Source: an uncultured Gemmatimonadota bacterium (GTDB lineage Bacteria; Gemmatimonadota; Gemmatimonadetes; Gemmatimonadales; Gemmatimonadaceae). Taken from it: a stretch of 64,000 bases of DNA. This document shows positions 1-10,247 of this stretch, in pieces. Both the position numbers and the translations under genes were made by a program. Positions within the stretch are counted from its first letter, which is position 1, and each line of letters opens with the position of its first letter. Below the pieces are notes generated by a model, which did no database searches, was not told the DNA's origin, and saw only the letters and a program-made list of their open reading frames with translations. The stretch covers positions 186,001-250,000 of the forward strand of contig CAIVZZ010000013.1 of the NCBI GenBank assembly GCA_903910555.1, written 5' to 3'.

Positions 1-29
1 TTGCGCCGGTCGTCGCCGGAGCAGCCGAC

Positions 30-233
30 ATGAGTTACGCGACGTTCATCACGTTCAATATTGTCGGCGCGCTTGGCTGGATCTGGTCGATGCTGCTGCT
101 CGGATATTTTATCGCTAAGCAGTTTCCGGTCGTTGGCAATCACATAGAAGGATTAGTCGCCGTTGTAATCCTTTTGTCTATCTCGCCGCCCGTTATTACC
201 TGGCTTAGATCTCGTAGGACTCAGCCGCTGTAA
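30..233 (+). CDS. small membrane protein, hypothetical
   Basis: 67-aa ORF with two hydrophobic stretches; no recognised family. Confidence 0.45.
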   Translation: MSYATFITFNIVGALGWIWSMLLLGYFIAKQFPVVGNHIEGLVAVVILLSISPPVITWLRSRRTQPL

Positions 234-283
234 CCCGCGATGGCAGAGCGGGTATATTTTGAGAGAACCCACTGGAGAATCGC

Positions 284-892
284 ATGGCTTTCACACTTCC
301 CGCTCTTCCGTACGCTCCCGAGGCGCTCGAACCGCATATCGACGCGGAAACGATGAAGATCCATCACGGCAAGCATCATCAGGCGTATGTGAACAACCTG
401 AATGCCGCGGTCGAAAAAGCGCCGGAACTCGCGAGCTGGTCGCTCGACGACATCTGCAAGAACATCGCGAAAGTTCCCGAAGCGGTCCGTGGCGCCGTAC
501 GCAACAACGGCGGCGGACATTGGAATCACTCGCTCTTCTGGACGCTGATGCACAAGGCGGACGGCAGCGAGCCGACTGGTGCACTGGCTGACGCGATCAA
601 GAGCGCGTTCGGCGACCTCGCGCAGTTCAAAGAGAAGTTCGCAGCGGCCGGGGTCGGGCGCTTCGGTTCAGGCTGGGCCTGGCTCGTCGCGGCGAAAGAC
701 GGGAAGCTCTCGATCGAGAGCACGCCCAATCAGGACAATCCGCTGATGGACGGAAAGCACGCGGTGCTCGGGCTCGATGTGTGGGAGCATGCGTACTATC
801 TGAAGTATCAGAACAAGCGGCCGGATTACATCGCGGCTTGGTGGAATGTGGTGAACTGGGGCGCGGTCGAAAAGCTCTACGCGGCGAAGTAA
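284..892 (+). CDS. sod: superoxide dismutase (Fe/Mn family)
   Basis: 202 aa; [50 protein letters not shown] and [18 protein letters not shown] are SOD Fe/Mn signatures. Confidence 0.97.
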   Translation: MAFTLPALPYAPEALEPHIDAETMKIHHGKHHQAYVNNLNAAVEKAPELASWSLDDICKNIAKVPEAVRGAVRNNGGGHWNHSLFWTLMHKADGSEPTGALADAIKSAFGDLAQFKEKFAAAGVGRFGSGWAWLVAAKDGKLSIESTPNQDNPLMDGKHAVLGLDVWEHAYYLKYQNKRPDYIAAWWNVVNWGAVEKLYAAK

Positions 893-1043
893 CTGCAACT
901 GCCCGACGTCAGACGTTAGCCATGAGTTTACAGCTGTAAGACAACGACTTCATTACCGTCCGGCGCGCGGAATGGTGATGAAGTCGTCGTCTTACAGCTA
1001 ATAACTCCAGAGCTATCGCCTGACGTCGGGCAGTTCCGCAGTT
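891..1043. repeat. nested long inverted repeat (candidate bidirectional terminator) between convergent genes
   Basis: Outer arms 891-911 (aactgcaactgcccgacgtca) and 1021-1043 (tgacgtcgggcagttccgcagtt); inner arms 932-953 and 978-999 pair at 21/22. Confidence 0.85.
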
Positions 1044-2265
1044 AGTGCCTTCTCCCGATTGTTGTAACCCGCCGTCCGTCGGGCGCGAGGACCTCGGGCC
1101 CCTGCGAATGCTCGCGATCGAGTGATTCATCGCGCGCGATCACGAGATTGAGCAGCGGTGGCGTCACGAACGTCGTCACGACAACGACGAGCATGATCGC
1201 ACCGAACAGCTCCGGTGAAATCGCCCCCGTCGCGAGTCCCATCTGCGCGAAGATTAATCCGACCTCGCCGCGCGGAACCATAGCGACTCCGACCAGCAGT
1301 TTGTTTCCGCGAAAATTCCAAGCGGCAAACCCCGCTGCGATTTTACCGAGCACACCGACGACGATCAGCGCGGCGCCCATGCCCAGCGCCTGATTGCTGA
1401 ACAGCGCGACGACATTGATCGACGCGCCGATCACCGCAAAGAAAATCGGCACAAAAAAATGTCCGATCTGCACCGTGGTGCGCTCGATCTCCTGTCGCTG
1501 TGGCGTCGGATGCAAAATCACGCCGGCCACGAACGCGCCGATGATCAGCGACGTCCCGCTCTGCAACGCTATCGCGGCGAGGAGCAGTCCGAACGCCATG
1601 CCGAACATCCCGAGCGATCCCTTCGCGCGGATTCCGTCGATCGCGCGAAAGAGCGGCGGGACGGCGTAGCTGCCAATCGCGAGCGCAAGCACGATGAACC
1701 CGATCGAGAGCGCGCTGATTCTTGCGACGACGCCGAACCCCACTCTCTCATCCGCGACGACGGCCACGATCACCGAGAGCAAGATCAGTCCGATCACATC
1801 GTCCGCGAGCGCCGCGCCGAGGACGACCTGCCCTTCCCTCGTGTGCTGCACTCCTTTGTCGGCGAGAACGCGCGCGGAGATCGCCATCGATGTCGCAGTG
1901 AGTGCCGCGCCGGCGATCAGCGCGGCAAGATTGCCGGCGCCGAGTAATCTGGCAACGGCGAATCCGCCGAGCAGCGGCAGCAACACACCGGCAAACGCCA
2001 CAGCGATCGCCGACGACCCCACACGCCGCAGCGAGCGCACGTCGGTGTGGAGCCCGATCTGGAAGAGCAGCACGAAAAGACCGAGCTGACCGATTGCGTG
2101 CGTCGTCGGATCATGCGGATCGACAATGCCGAGCACGCTCGTGCCGAGAATTATTCCGGCGAGCAGCTCACCAATGACCGACGGTTGTCCAAGTCTCCGC
2201 GACAGCTCTCCGAGGAGTTTGGTCGCAATGAGGATCGCAGCGAGCGAGAGCAGCAGTGAATACAC
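1042..2265 (-). CDS. cation:proton antiporter (CPA2/Kef-type membrane domain)
   Basis: 407 aa, about 12 TM segments; LGELSRRLGQPSVIGELLAGIILG and QIGLHTDV motifs. Confidence 0.9.
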   Translation of the reverse strand: MYSLLLSLAAILIATKLLGELSRRLGQPSVIGELLAGIILGTSVLGIVDPHDPTTHAIGQLGLFVLLFQIGLHTDVRSLRRVGSSAIAVAFAGVLLPLLGGFAVARLLGAGNLAALIAGAALTATSMAISARVLADKGVQHTREGQVVLGAALADDVIGLILLSVIVAVVADERVGFGVVARISALSIGFIVLALAIGSYAVPPLFRAIDGIRAKGSLGMFGMAFGLLLAAIALQSGTSLIIGAFVAGVILHPTPQRQEIERTTVQIGHFFVPIFFAVIGASINVVALFSNQALGMGAALIVVGVLGKIAAGFAAWNFRGNKLLVGVAMVPRGEVGLIFAQMGLATGAISPELFGAIMLVVVVTTFVTPPLLNLVIARDESLDREHSQGPEVLAPDGRRVTTIGRRH

Positions 2266-2267
2266 TG

Positions 2268-4235
2268 CTATCGCGCCGCTTCGCCTTCGAGATAGGTGTA
2301 CCCCTCGAGGCCCGCGACATACTCGGCGATGAACATATTCGCCTCTTCCCGCGAGATCTCAGTCGCCGCCTGCACCTTCCGGCGAAACGTCGTCAGCAAA
2401 TCGGAAGCCCTGAACTGCACGTAGTTCAGCACTTCGGTCACCGTGTCGCCATGCACGAGATCGGTTACCTCGTAGCCGCTCTCGCTCAGGCGCACGTGCA
2501 CCGCGTTGGTATCGCCGAACAGGTTGTGCAGGTCGCCGAGAATTTCCTGATACGCGCCCGTCAGGAAAATTCCGAGCATATACGGATCTGCGTCACGGAA
2601 CGGATGCAGCGCCATACTCGGCTCTCCCGTTCGCCCGCCCACAAACCGATCGATCTTGCCGTCGGAATCGCAGGTGATGTCCTGCAGCGTTCCCTGCCGG
2701 TTCGGCACTTCATCGAGGCGGTGGATCGGCATGATCGGAAAGAGCTGATCGATCGCCCAGCTGTCCGGCAATGACTGGAACAGTGAGAAGTTGCAGAAGT
2801 AGCGATCGACGAGCGCGGCGTCGAGATCGGCCATGATATCGTCGAACTCATCGCGATGCTTTTGCGCGACGCGCGCGATCTGATTGATCGAGCAGAGATA
2901 CAGCCGCTCGGCCAGCGCGCGATTCCGCAGTGACAGCACGCCGCTGTTGAACAGCGCCTGCGCGCGCTCTTTGTCGAACACCGCGTCGTGGTACACCTCG
3001 CGCACACGGCGCAGCGACGCATTCTTGCGCGTGACGGTCTTCAGATCGTCCGACATTTCGTGCAGCAGCGGATGATCGTCGCCGTTGATCGACGGCACGG
3101 CGCCTTCTGCCGCCGACTCGACGTCGATCACGCTCACGAGCAGCAGCGCGTGATGCGCGGTGAGTGCGCGACCGGATTCACTGATGATATGCGGCATCGG
3201 CAGCTCGCGATCGCGGCACACTTCGCCGAGCGTGTAGACGATATCGTTCGCGTATTCCTGGAGGGAATAGTTCACGCTCGCCTGCGCGGTCGACTGCGAT
3301 CCATCGTAGTCAACGCCAAGTCCGCCGCCGACGTCCACGTGCGTGATGTCGAGCCCCATCGCGCGGAGTTCTGCGTAGTACCGCGAGAGCTCCTGCAGGC
3401 CGCGCTTGATGAACCGGATGTCCGTGATCTGCGATCCGAGATGACAGTGGATCAGCTTCACGATGTTGAGCTTGCCGGCGGCGGTGAGCTTCTCGATCAC
3501 CTGCATCAGCTGCGCCGGGCTCAGGCCGAACTTTGATTTTTCACCGCCCGACTGCGCCCAGCGTCCGCTTCCTTCGGTGCTCAGCTTGATGCGCACGCCG
3601 CACTCCGGCACGACGCCCATCTGTTCGGCGACCTGCAGCAGCACGTCGAGTTCGCTCACCTGCTCGATAACGATGAACACCTTGTGACCGAGCCGTTGTC
3701 CCATCATGGCGAGGCGCATGAACTCCTCGTCCTTGTAGCCGTTGCAGACGATCAGGTGGTCGGTGCTTTCGCGCAGCGCGAGCACGGCCTGCAGTTCGGG
3801 CTTCGATCCACATTCGAGGCCGACGCCCGTCGGCTTGCCGAACTCAACGATCTCCTCGACGACGTGACGCTGCTGATTGACCTTGATCGGGTATACGGTG
3901 GTGTAGCCGCCCGTGTACGAAAACTCCTCGATTGCGACATGAAATTTTTTGTTGAGCGCCTCGATCCGCGACCGCAGGATGTCGGAGAAGCGCAGCAGCA
4001 CGGGCAGCGTAACGCCCTGTGCTTCGAGGTCGATCGCAAGCTCGAACAGATCGAGCGAGCGCTCGGGGTGATCTTTGTCCGGCCGGACGACGACGTGGCC
4101 TTTGTCGTTGATGTCGAAAAATCCGTCGCCCCACCCTTCGATGTTGTAGAGCGCGCGCGCCGAATCGATCGTCCAAGGCGCCTCAGGTTCGGGCGGCGGC
4201 GCTGCGACTGCTGGATCGGGAAAGGTTGTAGTCAT
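2268..4235 (-). CDS. speA: biosynthetic arginine decarboxylase
   Basis: 655 aa; YPIKVNQQRHVVEEIVEFG, GLECGSKPELQAVLAL, HCHLGSQ, DVGGGLGVDYDGS. Confidence 0.95.
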   Translation of the reverse strand: MTTTFPDPAVAAPPPEPEAPWTIDSARALYNIEGWGDGFFDINDKGHVVVRPDKDHPERSLDLFELAIDLEAQGVTLPVLLRFSDILRSRIEALNKKFHVAIEEFSYTGGYTTVYPIKVNQQRHVVEEIVEFGKPTGVGLECGSKPELQAVLALRESTDHLIVCNGYKDEEFMRLAMMGQRLGHKVFIVIEQVSELDVLLQVAEQMGVVPECGVRIKLSTEGSGRWAQSGGEKSKFGLSPAQLMQVIEKLTAAGKLNIVKLIHCHLGSQITDIRFIKRGLQELSRYYAELRAMGLDITHVDVGGGLGVDYDGSQSTAQASVNYSLQEYANDIVYTLGEVCRDRELPMPHIISESGRALTAHHALLLVSVIDVESAAEGAVPSINGDDHPLLHEMSDDLKTVTRKNASLRRVREVYHDAVFDKERAQALFNSGVLSLRNRALAERLYLCSINQIARVAQKHRDEFDDIMADLDAALVDRYFCNFSLFQSLPDSWAIDQLFPIMPIHRLDEVPNRQGTLQDITCDSDGKIDRFVGGRTGEPSMALHPFRDADPYMLGIFLTGAYQEILGDLHNLFGDTNAVHVRLSESGYEVTDLVHGDTVTEVLNYVQFRASDLLTTFRRKVQAATEISREEANMFIAEYVAGLEGYTYLEGEAAR

Positions 4236-4274
4236 CGCATCAATAGTAGACGCTTTGTCCGGTGCGCGGTACCG

Positions 4275-5078
4275 CTACGTCACGGCGCGCCTCATGAACG
4301 CGCGCAGTCCGAGGTACCAGAAGAAGAGCAGCAGTGCGACCAGCGCAATCGCGATCACGGTGAGATCCATGTGCGGCACCGCCGGCGTGAGCGTCGCACG
4401 CATCCCTTCGGCGACGTACACGAGCGGGTTCACGAGCACGGCGTATTTCATCACCGGCACGCTGTCGAGTCCTTTCCACGGATAGTACATGCAGCCGAAG
4501 AAAATCATCGGGCCGATGATCGAGCTGAACATCAGACCGATCTGCTGCGGGTTGATCGCGCAGCCGATGAGCAGGCCGAGCGCGCTGAAGGTTGCCGCGC
4601 CCAGCAGCATCACGCTGAGAATCTGCAGCGAGTTTGAGAATCCAAGGCCGGGGATCGCGCCCATGATGAGGCGGCCGACCGGCAGCACGAAGAGACCCGC
4701 AAACAGCCCCTGCAGCGTTCCCGCCGTGACGAGTTCGAGCGCGACGAGATGACTCGGGATCGGCGCGAGGAGCCGGTCTTCGATTTCTTTTGAGAATCCA
4801 AACTGCGCGACCATCGGGAGAGAGACCGATTGCACCGCGGACAGCGCGAGCGAAAGCGAGACGACTCCCGGCAGCAGCGTCGCGGTGTAGCCTTTGGCGA
4901 CCATTCCCATTTTTGGAAGCAGATAGCCGAACACCACCATCAGCAGCAGCGGTTGCATCGTGGTGCGCAGCAGAAAGAACGGCAGTTCGCGGCGCGCCAC
5001 GCGAATATCGCGGCGCAGCATCGCGAAGAAAACGTCGGAAACCGGAAGCGGCGCGTCGTCGAGTGCGTCCGGCTTCAC
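4275..5078 (-). CDS. ABC-2 type transporter permease
   Basis: Track ORF extends to 5273 but a GTG at 5078 overlaps the ATPase stop (GTGA); multiple TM segments, ABC2 membrane family style. Confidence 0.85.
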   Translation of the reverse strand: MKPDALDDAPLPVSDVFFAMLRRDIRVARRELPFFLLRTTMQPLLLMVVFGYLLPKMGMVAKGYTATLLPGVVSLSLALSAVQSVSLPMVAQFGFSKEIEDRLLAPIPSHLVALELVTAGTLQGLFAGLFVLPVGRLIMGAIPGLGFSNSLQILSVMLLGAATFSALGLLIGCAINPQQIGLMFSSIIGPMIFFGCMYYPWKGLDSVPVMKYAVLVNPLVYVAEGMRATLTPAVPHMDLTVIAIALVALLLFFWYLGLRAFMRRAVT

Positions 5079-6154
5079 GCGAGCTTTCTCCCGGTGAGCG
5101 CGACGAACAGTGTCTCGAGGCTCGGCTTCGACAGATTGATATTCTGAACGTGGCAGCCCGCTTCTTCCGCCGCGTGAATCAGCGCGGGAATGAGCTCGCC
5201 GCCGCGATCGCTGTACGCGCGCAGTCCGGCGGGCTCTTCGTCGACACGCTGAACGCCGTTGATCGCGCGGCACAGTATCGCCGCCGCGGGACAGTCACCT
5301 TCGAGCGTGAGGTCTATGAGAGTCGATCCCGGTGCCTGCGCCATCAGTCGCGACGGCGTGTCGAGCGCGAGAAGTTTTCCGCGATCGATAATCGCGAGCC
5401 GGTCGCAGAGCTCGTCGGCCTCCTGCATGTAGTGCGTCGTCATCACGATCGTGCGACCCTGCGCGTGCAGGATGCGCAGAATGTCCCAGAGCGCGAGGCG
5501 CGCCTGCGGATCGAGCCCCACCGTGGGTTCGTCCAGAAAAATCACGCGCGGCTCGTGCAGCAGCGCGCGCGAAATCATGAGCCGCTGCTGCTGCCCTCCC
5601 GAGAGTTCGTCCACTTTCGCGTACGCACGATCGGCGATCTCGAACTGCTCGAGCAGCGCCATCGCGCGCTGCATCGCGACCGCATGCGAAAGTCCGAAGT
5701 ACGCGCCGTGAAAAAGCAGATTCTCGATGACGTTCAGTCCGCGATCCGGATTCGGCCGCTGTGGCACGACGCCGATTCTGCGGCGCACCGCTACCTGATC
5801 CGTCACGACATTCTTTCCGGCAACGTACGCTTCACCGGATGTCGCGTTCACGCGCGTGGTAAGTACGCCGATCGTCGTCGTCTTCCCCGCACCGTTCGGA
5901 CCGAGCAGCCCGAAGAACTCCCCTTCTTGAACTTCGAGATCGAGCCCGTCTAGCGCGGCGATCTCCCCTGTGCCGCGGTGCGGAGTCGGATGCCGCACGC
6001 CGCCGGCCGGCGTCGGTGTACCGCGCGCCGGCGTCACGCGTTTGCGCGACGCGGCGGGATACACTTTGCGCAGGGAGCGCGTTTCGATCATCGCAGGCAT
6101 CGCCGAATCTACGAGACTCGCGGGATGCGCGGCCAGTACATAGAATGGCGCCAT
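5075..6154 (-). CDS. ABC transporter ATP-binding protein
   Basis: Walker A GPNGAGKTT, signature LSGGQQQR, Walker B VIFLDEP; a start further in (MPAMIETRSLRKVYP) is likely. Confidence 0.93.
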   Translation of the reverse strand: MAPFYVLAAHPASLVDSAMPAMIETRSLRKVYPAASRKRVTPARGTPTPAGGVRHPTPHRGTGEIAALDGLDLEVQEGEFFGLLGPNGAGKTTTIGVLTTRVNATSGEAYVAGKNVVTDQVAVRRRIGVVPQRPNPDRGLNVIENLLFHGAYFGLSHAVAMQRAMALLEQFEIADRAYAKVDELSGGQQQRLMISRALLHEPRVIFLDEPTVGLDPQARLALWDILRILHAQGRTIVMTTHYMQEADELCDRLAIIDRGKLLALDTPSRLMAQAPGSTLIDLTLEGDCPAAAILCRAINGVQRVDEEPAGLRAYSDRGGELIPALIHAAEEAGCHVQNINLSKPSLETLFVALTGRKLA

Positions 6155-7061
6155 GAAAACCTTACTCAGACGTGGCGCAATTGCGCTCGGCGTACTGGTG
6201 GGCGCGGTTTCGATTGCGGCGTGCGCGGTCTACTTCATGAGCGAGCAGCGCGTGACACGACGCTATACGCTCGCCGACGAGTCCATTCCGATTCCGACCG
6301 ACTCGATCTCCATCGCGCGCGGGCAGCACCTCGCGCATGCGATCGCAAAATGCACCGACTGCCATACGCGGACGCTCGCCGGCCAGATTTTCGTCGACGA
6401 TCCGGCGCTTGGCCGTTTTGTTCCGATGAACCTCACGCGAGGAAAGGGCGGACTCGGCGCCACGCTCAAGGATGCCGATTGGGTTCGCGCGATCCGGCAC
6501 GGCGTCGGCCACGACGGGCGCCCGCTGCGCCTCATGCCGTCTGTGGAGTACAACAATTTGTCGGTCGAGGATATTGGCGCGATCATCGCCTATGCGAAGT
6601 CCGTTCCGCCGGTCGACAATGAGCTGCCCGGCAACACACTCGGACCCGTCGGGCGCGCGCTGCTCGTGACGAACAAGATGCCGCTGTTCGCCGCAGAACA
6701 TATCGACCATTCCACCCACGCCGTCGCGCTCGCTCCCGCAATCGGCGCGACGGTCGAGTACGGCAACTACCTCGCACACACCGCCGGATGCGCCGGTTGC
6801 CACAACGACAGTTTCTCCGGCGGACCGATCGATGTAGGCCCGCCGTCCTGGCCACCGGCGGCGAATCTCACGCCCACCGGAATGAAGGCGTACGACGAGG
6901 CGTCGTTCATGGCCGCACTCCGCACCGGCGTTCGCCCAGGTGGCACGAAGATCAAAGACCCGATGCCGATCGCGTGGACGAAGGATATGACGGACGATGA
7001 GATCAAGGCGGTGTGGGCGTATCTCAAGACGGTGCCGCCGAGGGAGTTTGCGGTACGGTAA
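6153..7061 (+). CDS. diheme c-type cytochrome, membrane-anchored
   Basis: Two CxxCH motifs (CTDCH, CAGCH), N-terminal TM/lipoprotein-like segment. Confidence 0.9.
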   Translation: MKTLLRRGAIALGVLVGAVSIAACAVYFMSEQRVTRRYTLADESIPIPTDSISIARGQHLAHAIAKCTDCHTRTLAGQIFVDDPALGRFVPMNLTRGKGGLGATLKDADWVRAIRHGVGHDGRPLRLMPSVEYNNLSVEDIGAIIAYAKSVPPVDNELPGNTLGPVGRALLVTNKMPLFAAEHIDHSTHAVALAPAIGATVEYGNYLAHTAGCAGCHNDSFSGGPIDVGPPSWPPAANLTPTGMKAYDEASFMAALRTGVRPGGTKIKDPMPIAWTKDMTDDEIKAVWAYLKTVPPREFAVR

Positions 7062-7065
7062 GAAA

Positions 7066-7181
7066 GTCTGGCGTCTAGAGTCTTGTGTCTAATGTCTGAA
7101 AACCCGCTGTCGTCAGTTCAGAGCTATGAACTGACGACAGCGGGTTTTCAGACTCTAGACAACAGACCTTAGACCGAAGAC
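7066..7181. repeat. long inverted repeat filling a convergent intergenic gap
   Basis: Perfect 27-bp stem 7094-7120 / 7127-7153 with 6-nt loop gagcta; flanking gtct-rich arms also pair imperfectly. Confidence 0.9.
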
Positions 7182-7184
7182 TAC

Positions 7185-10160
7185 CTACTCCGGCTTCTTC
7201 TCCTCGTTCCCCGTCCCCCCCGCCGCAACCGCCGGCTTCACCTGATCCCGTCCTTTCTCGATATTCGGGATCCCGTGCACCATCCAATCCGGCGCCGGCG
7301 CTCCCTGCAGTTTGTTCGCGAAAAACTGCTGCATCTTCATGTCGATGTCTTTCTGATTCGCGCGCTTGCTCGGGTTGTGCCCCTCGCCGTTGTACGAAAT
7401 CATGTACGCCTCTTTCTTGAGGCGGCGCATCGCGAGGTAGAACTCGATTCCCTGGTACCACGGCACCGCGCCGTCGGCGTCGTTCTCCATCCACATGATC
7501 GGCGTCTGCACGCGATCAAGGTGGAAGAGCGGAGAGTTTTCAATAAAACGCTCCGGATATTCCCAGAGCGATCCGCCAATGCGGCTCTGGCCATGCTCGT
7601 ACTGTCCCTGACGCGCGATGCCGCTCTCCCAGCGAATGCCGTCATACGCGCTCGTCATGTTCACGACGGCTGCGTTCGGCGCGGCCGCGGCAAACATGTT
7701 CGTCACGGTGATCAGATATGCGCTCTGATATCCGCCCCATGACTGGCCCTCGATTCCCATGTGCTTGGAATCGATGTAGCCCTTACCAATCAGCATCTGC
7801 ACGCCGGTGAGGATGCACTTCGCGGCGCTCGGGCCTGGTTCACCAATCGTATAAATGATGTCCGGCATGAACACGACGTAGCCGAGCGAGTTGTAGACGA
7901 GCGGGTTGATCGCATTCCGGCCGGTCGGCGCCGTGTAGGCATTGAGCCCGTCCGAAAGTTTCTCGTAGAACGTGACGAGCAGCGGATATTTCTTGTTCGG
8001 ATCGAACCCTTCGGGCTTGTAGACCATGCCCTGAATCTTGATGCCGTCGCCGTTCAGCCAGCTGACGAGCTCGACCGTGCCACGCGGAATTGCTTTCTCC
8101 TGCGGATTCACGTCGGAGACTTTCGTCGTATGCGCGATGTCGGTGCCGACGTAGAGATCCGAGTACTCGCCGTACGTCGACTGACGCAATTCGTACTCGT
8201 CCGCTTTGCGCGCCTTCGTGAGTGCCGTGTACGCGCGCGGGCCCATCACGAGCTTTTCCGGAGCGGCGCTCGTGCCGAGCTTCGCGCGCCAGTAGCCGCT
8301 CTCCTTGGTCTCGCTGTTCAGCGCGCTGAGAAATAGCGGCTGCGTCATGTCGATACCGGGCTCTTCGCGATCGGTGATCGCCATGCGATACGCGATGCTG
8401 CTTTTCTTGCCTGCGCCCGCCGTGACATTCAGCGGCGCGACGACGCCGGCCGGATCGAGCTCCCACACGTCGGTTTTATCGTAGACGAACATTCTGGAAT
8501 CGTCCTTCGACCATCCCATAATGCCAAACGGACGCGGTTCGTCTGCGTCGGCGGCGAGCTCTTCATCGAAGAAGTGCACGTCCTTCAGGTTCGCGGTGAG
8601 ATTCACCGTCTTACCGGTTGCGATGTTGCGCGCCTGCCACGCGCCCGCCTGGAAGTACGCGAGATACTTCGCAGTGACGGAGAGCGAAGCCTGCTGCTTC
8701 ATCTTCTTCATCACGAGCGTGCGCACGCCGGTGTTCGGATCGACGAGGTACACATCGGTGCCGCCCTCACCCCAGCCGGCATCGACCGAATACGGAGAGG
8801 TGCTCAGGCCGAGTGCGACCTTCCCGTTGTCGCTGACCGTGACGCGATCGAGCGTGTCGTCGCTGAGGCGCAGCGCTTTCTTCGTGAGCGGCTGATAGAT
8901 CGCCTGATAGGTCTTGTTGCGCTCGCGTCCGATCTGGAATTTCTGCACCGGATTGATCGTTGCGTCCTGCCAGTGCCAGAGATCGTAGTTGGCTTTGTCG
9001 ACGAGCGAGTCTGCCGGGATCGTGTCCAGGGCAGGTTTCGCCAGTGCGAAGAGAATCGCCGAGCCGTCGCGCGTGAACGACACGCCACCGCGATCCGACA
9101 CGTGAAGGCCCGCGCCGAACTGCGCGGCGGTGACGACTTCCGTTGCGGCCGTCGGCGCGGTCTGACCCTTCCCGCCTGACAGCGTGCTCATGTACACGGA
9201 GAACATCGGTTTCGCCGCTGCGGCGTCCGCGTGATCCGAAACGAACGCGACCTGCGTTCCCTTTCGATCGAGCGTGAGCGAGCGGAAGTTGCCTTTCCCC
9301 GCGAGCAGAGTTGTCGTCACTCCACTGGAGAGAAGCCGCACAAATGCGCCCGGCTTGGTTGAATCAGGCGACGACGTCGTGTACGCCAGCCACTTCTCTG
9401 CATCATCCATCGTGAATGCGGAGACATCTTCGATCTTCGTTTCCGTGCCGGCGGCCAGTTCGCGAATCACGAGAGTGAAGCCCGGATCGCGACGCGCGCC
9501 ACCCGCACCGCCGCCTGTCGTCGCTTCGGCTGCTCCCGCACCGCCGCCGCGTCCGCCGCGTCCGCCGCCTGCGCGTCCGCCACCGCCGCCCGCTGCCGGC
9601 GCCGCGCTGTCGGACTCCAGCAGATATGCGATGTATTTGCCGCCATCGCGTGCGAGACGGAACGACCGCACGCGCGGAACAATCGTCACGGCGCCATCAG
9701 GGAGCGACACGAGGCCGAGATTGTTGCGCGGCTGCGCTGCCGCCGCAGCACCGCGGCCGCGGCCTGCGCGCGACGCCGCCTCAACCTGCGCCTTGGGGGC
9801 GTACTGCAGAAACGCGAGGAAGCGCGAATCGCCGGAGAACTGTGCCGGTGCGGCGGTGAAGCCGGAGTCTGCGGTGGCGTTCACCAGCATCTGCGGGCGC
9901 CCGGTGAATCCGCGCGGAACCTTGAACTCGGTTGTGCCCGAGGTCGAGCGGATGAACAGATCACCCTCGCCGACGACTGGACCGGCGGTGTACGCCGTCC
10001 ACTTTCCATCCGGCGAAAGCGAGGGCCCGGTCATCGCCCTCCATGAATCGTAGACATCCTGCGTGATCGGCTTCTTTGCCGACTGCGCAAGAACCGCGGA
10101 CATCGCGACGATCGTGAGCGCGAGAGCGCGGCACGTCGTGGAAAAGAGCCGTGTGTTCAT
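7185..10160 (-). CDS. S9 family peptidase (prolyl oligopeptidase-like), secreted
   Basis: 991 aa, signal peptide, GQSWGGYQSAYL nucleophile elbow, C-terminal GEGHNPS; Gly/Arg-rich insert in the N-terminal propeller. Confidence 0.93.
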   Translation of the reverse strand: MNTRLFSTTCRALALTIVAMSAVLAQSAKKPITQDVYDSWRAMTGPSLSPDGKWTAYTAGPVVGEGDLFIRSTSGTTEFKVPRGFTGRPQMLVNATADSGFTAAPAQFSGDSRFLAFLQYAPKAQVEAASRAGRGRGAAAAAQPRNNLGLVSLPDGAVTIVPRVRSFRLARDGGKYIAYLLESDSAAPAAGGGGGRAGGGRGGRGGGAGAAEATTGGGAGGARRDPGFTLVIRELAAGTETKIEDVSAFTMDDAEKWLAYTTSSPDSTKPGAFVRLLSSGVTTTLLAGKGNFRSLTLDRKGTQVAFVSDHADAAAAKPMFSVYMSTLSGGKGQTAPTAATEVVTAAQFGAGLHVSDRGGVSFTRDGSAILFALAKPALDTIPADSLVDKANYDLWHWQDATINPVQKFQIGRERNKTYQAIYQPLTKKALRLSDDTLDRVTVSDNGKVALGLSTSPYSVDAGWGEGGTDVYLVDPNTGVRTLVMKKMKQQASLSVTAKYLAYFQAGAWQARNIATGKTVNLTANLKDVHFFDEELAADADEPRPFGIMGWSKDDSRMFVYDKTDVWELDPAGVVAPLNVTAGAGKKSSIAYRMAITDREEPGIDMTQPLFLSALNSETKESGYWRAKLGTSAAPEKLVMGPRAYTALTKARKADEYELRQSTYGEYSDLYVGTDIAHTTKVSDVNPQEKAIPRGTVELVSWLNGDGIKIQGMVYKPEGFDPNKKYPLLVTFYEKLSDGLNAYTAPTGRNAINPLVYNSLGYVVFMPDIIYTIGEPGPSAAKCILTGVQMLIGKGYIDSKHMGIEGQSWGGYQSAYLITVTNMFAAAAPNAAVVNMTSAYDGIRWESGIARQGQYEHGQSRIGGSLWEYPERFIENSPLFHLDRVQTPIMWMENDADGAVPWYQGIEFYLAMRRLKKEAYMISYNGEGHNPSKRANQKDIDMKMQQFFANKLQGAPAPDWMVHGIPNIEKGRDQVKPAVAAGGTGNEEKKPE

Positions 10161-10247
10161 GGGGCAGACCAGTTGGAGTTATGTTGGTGGGGACGCACAC
10201 TACGATACGCGGCGCCGTGTCATTCCGCTAACACCATTCCCGACCTG

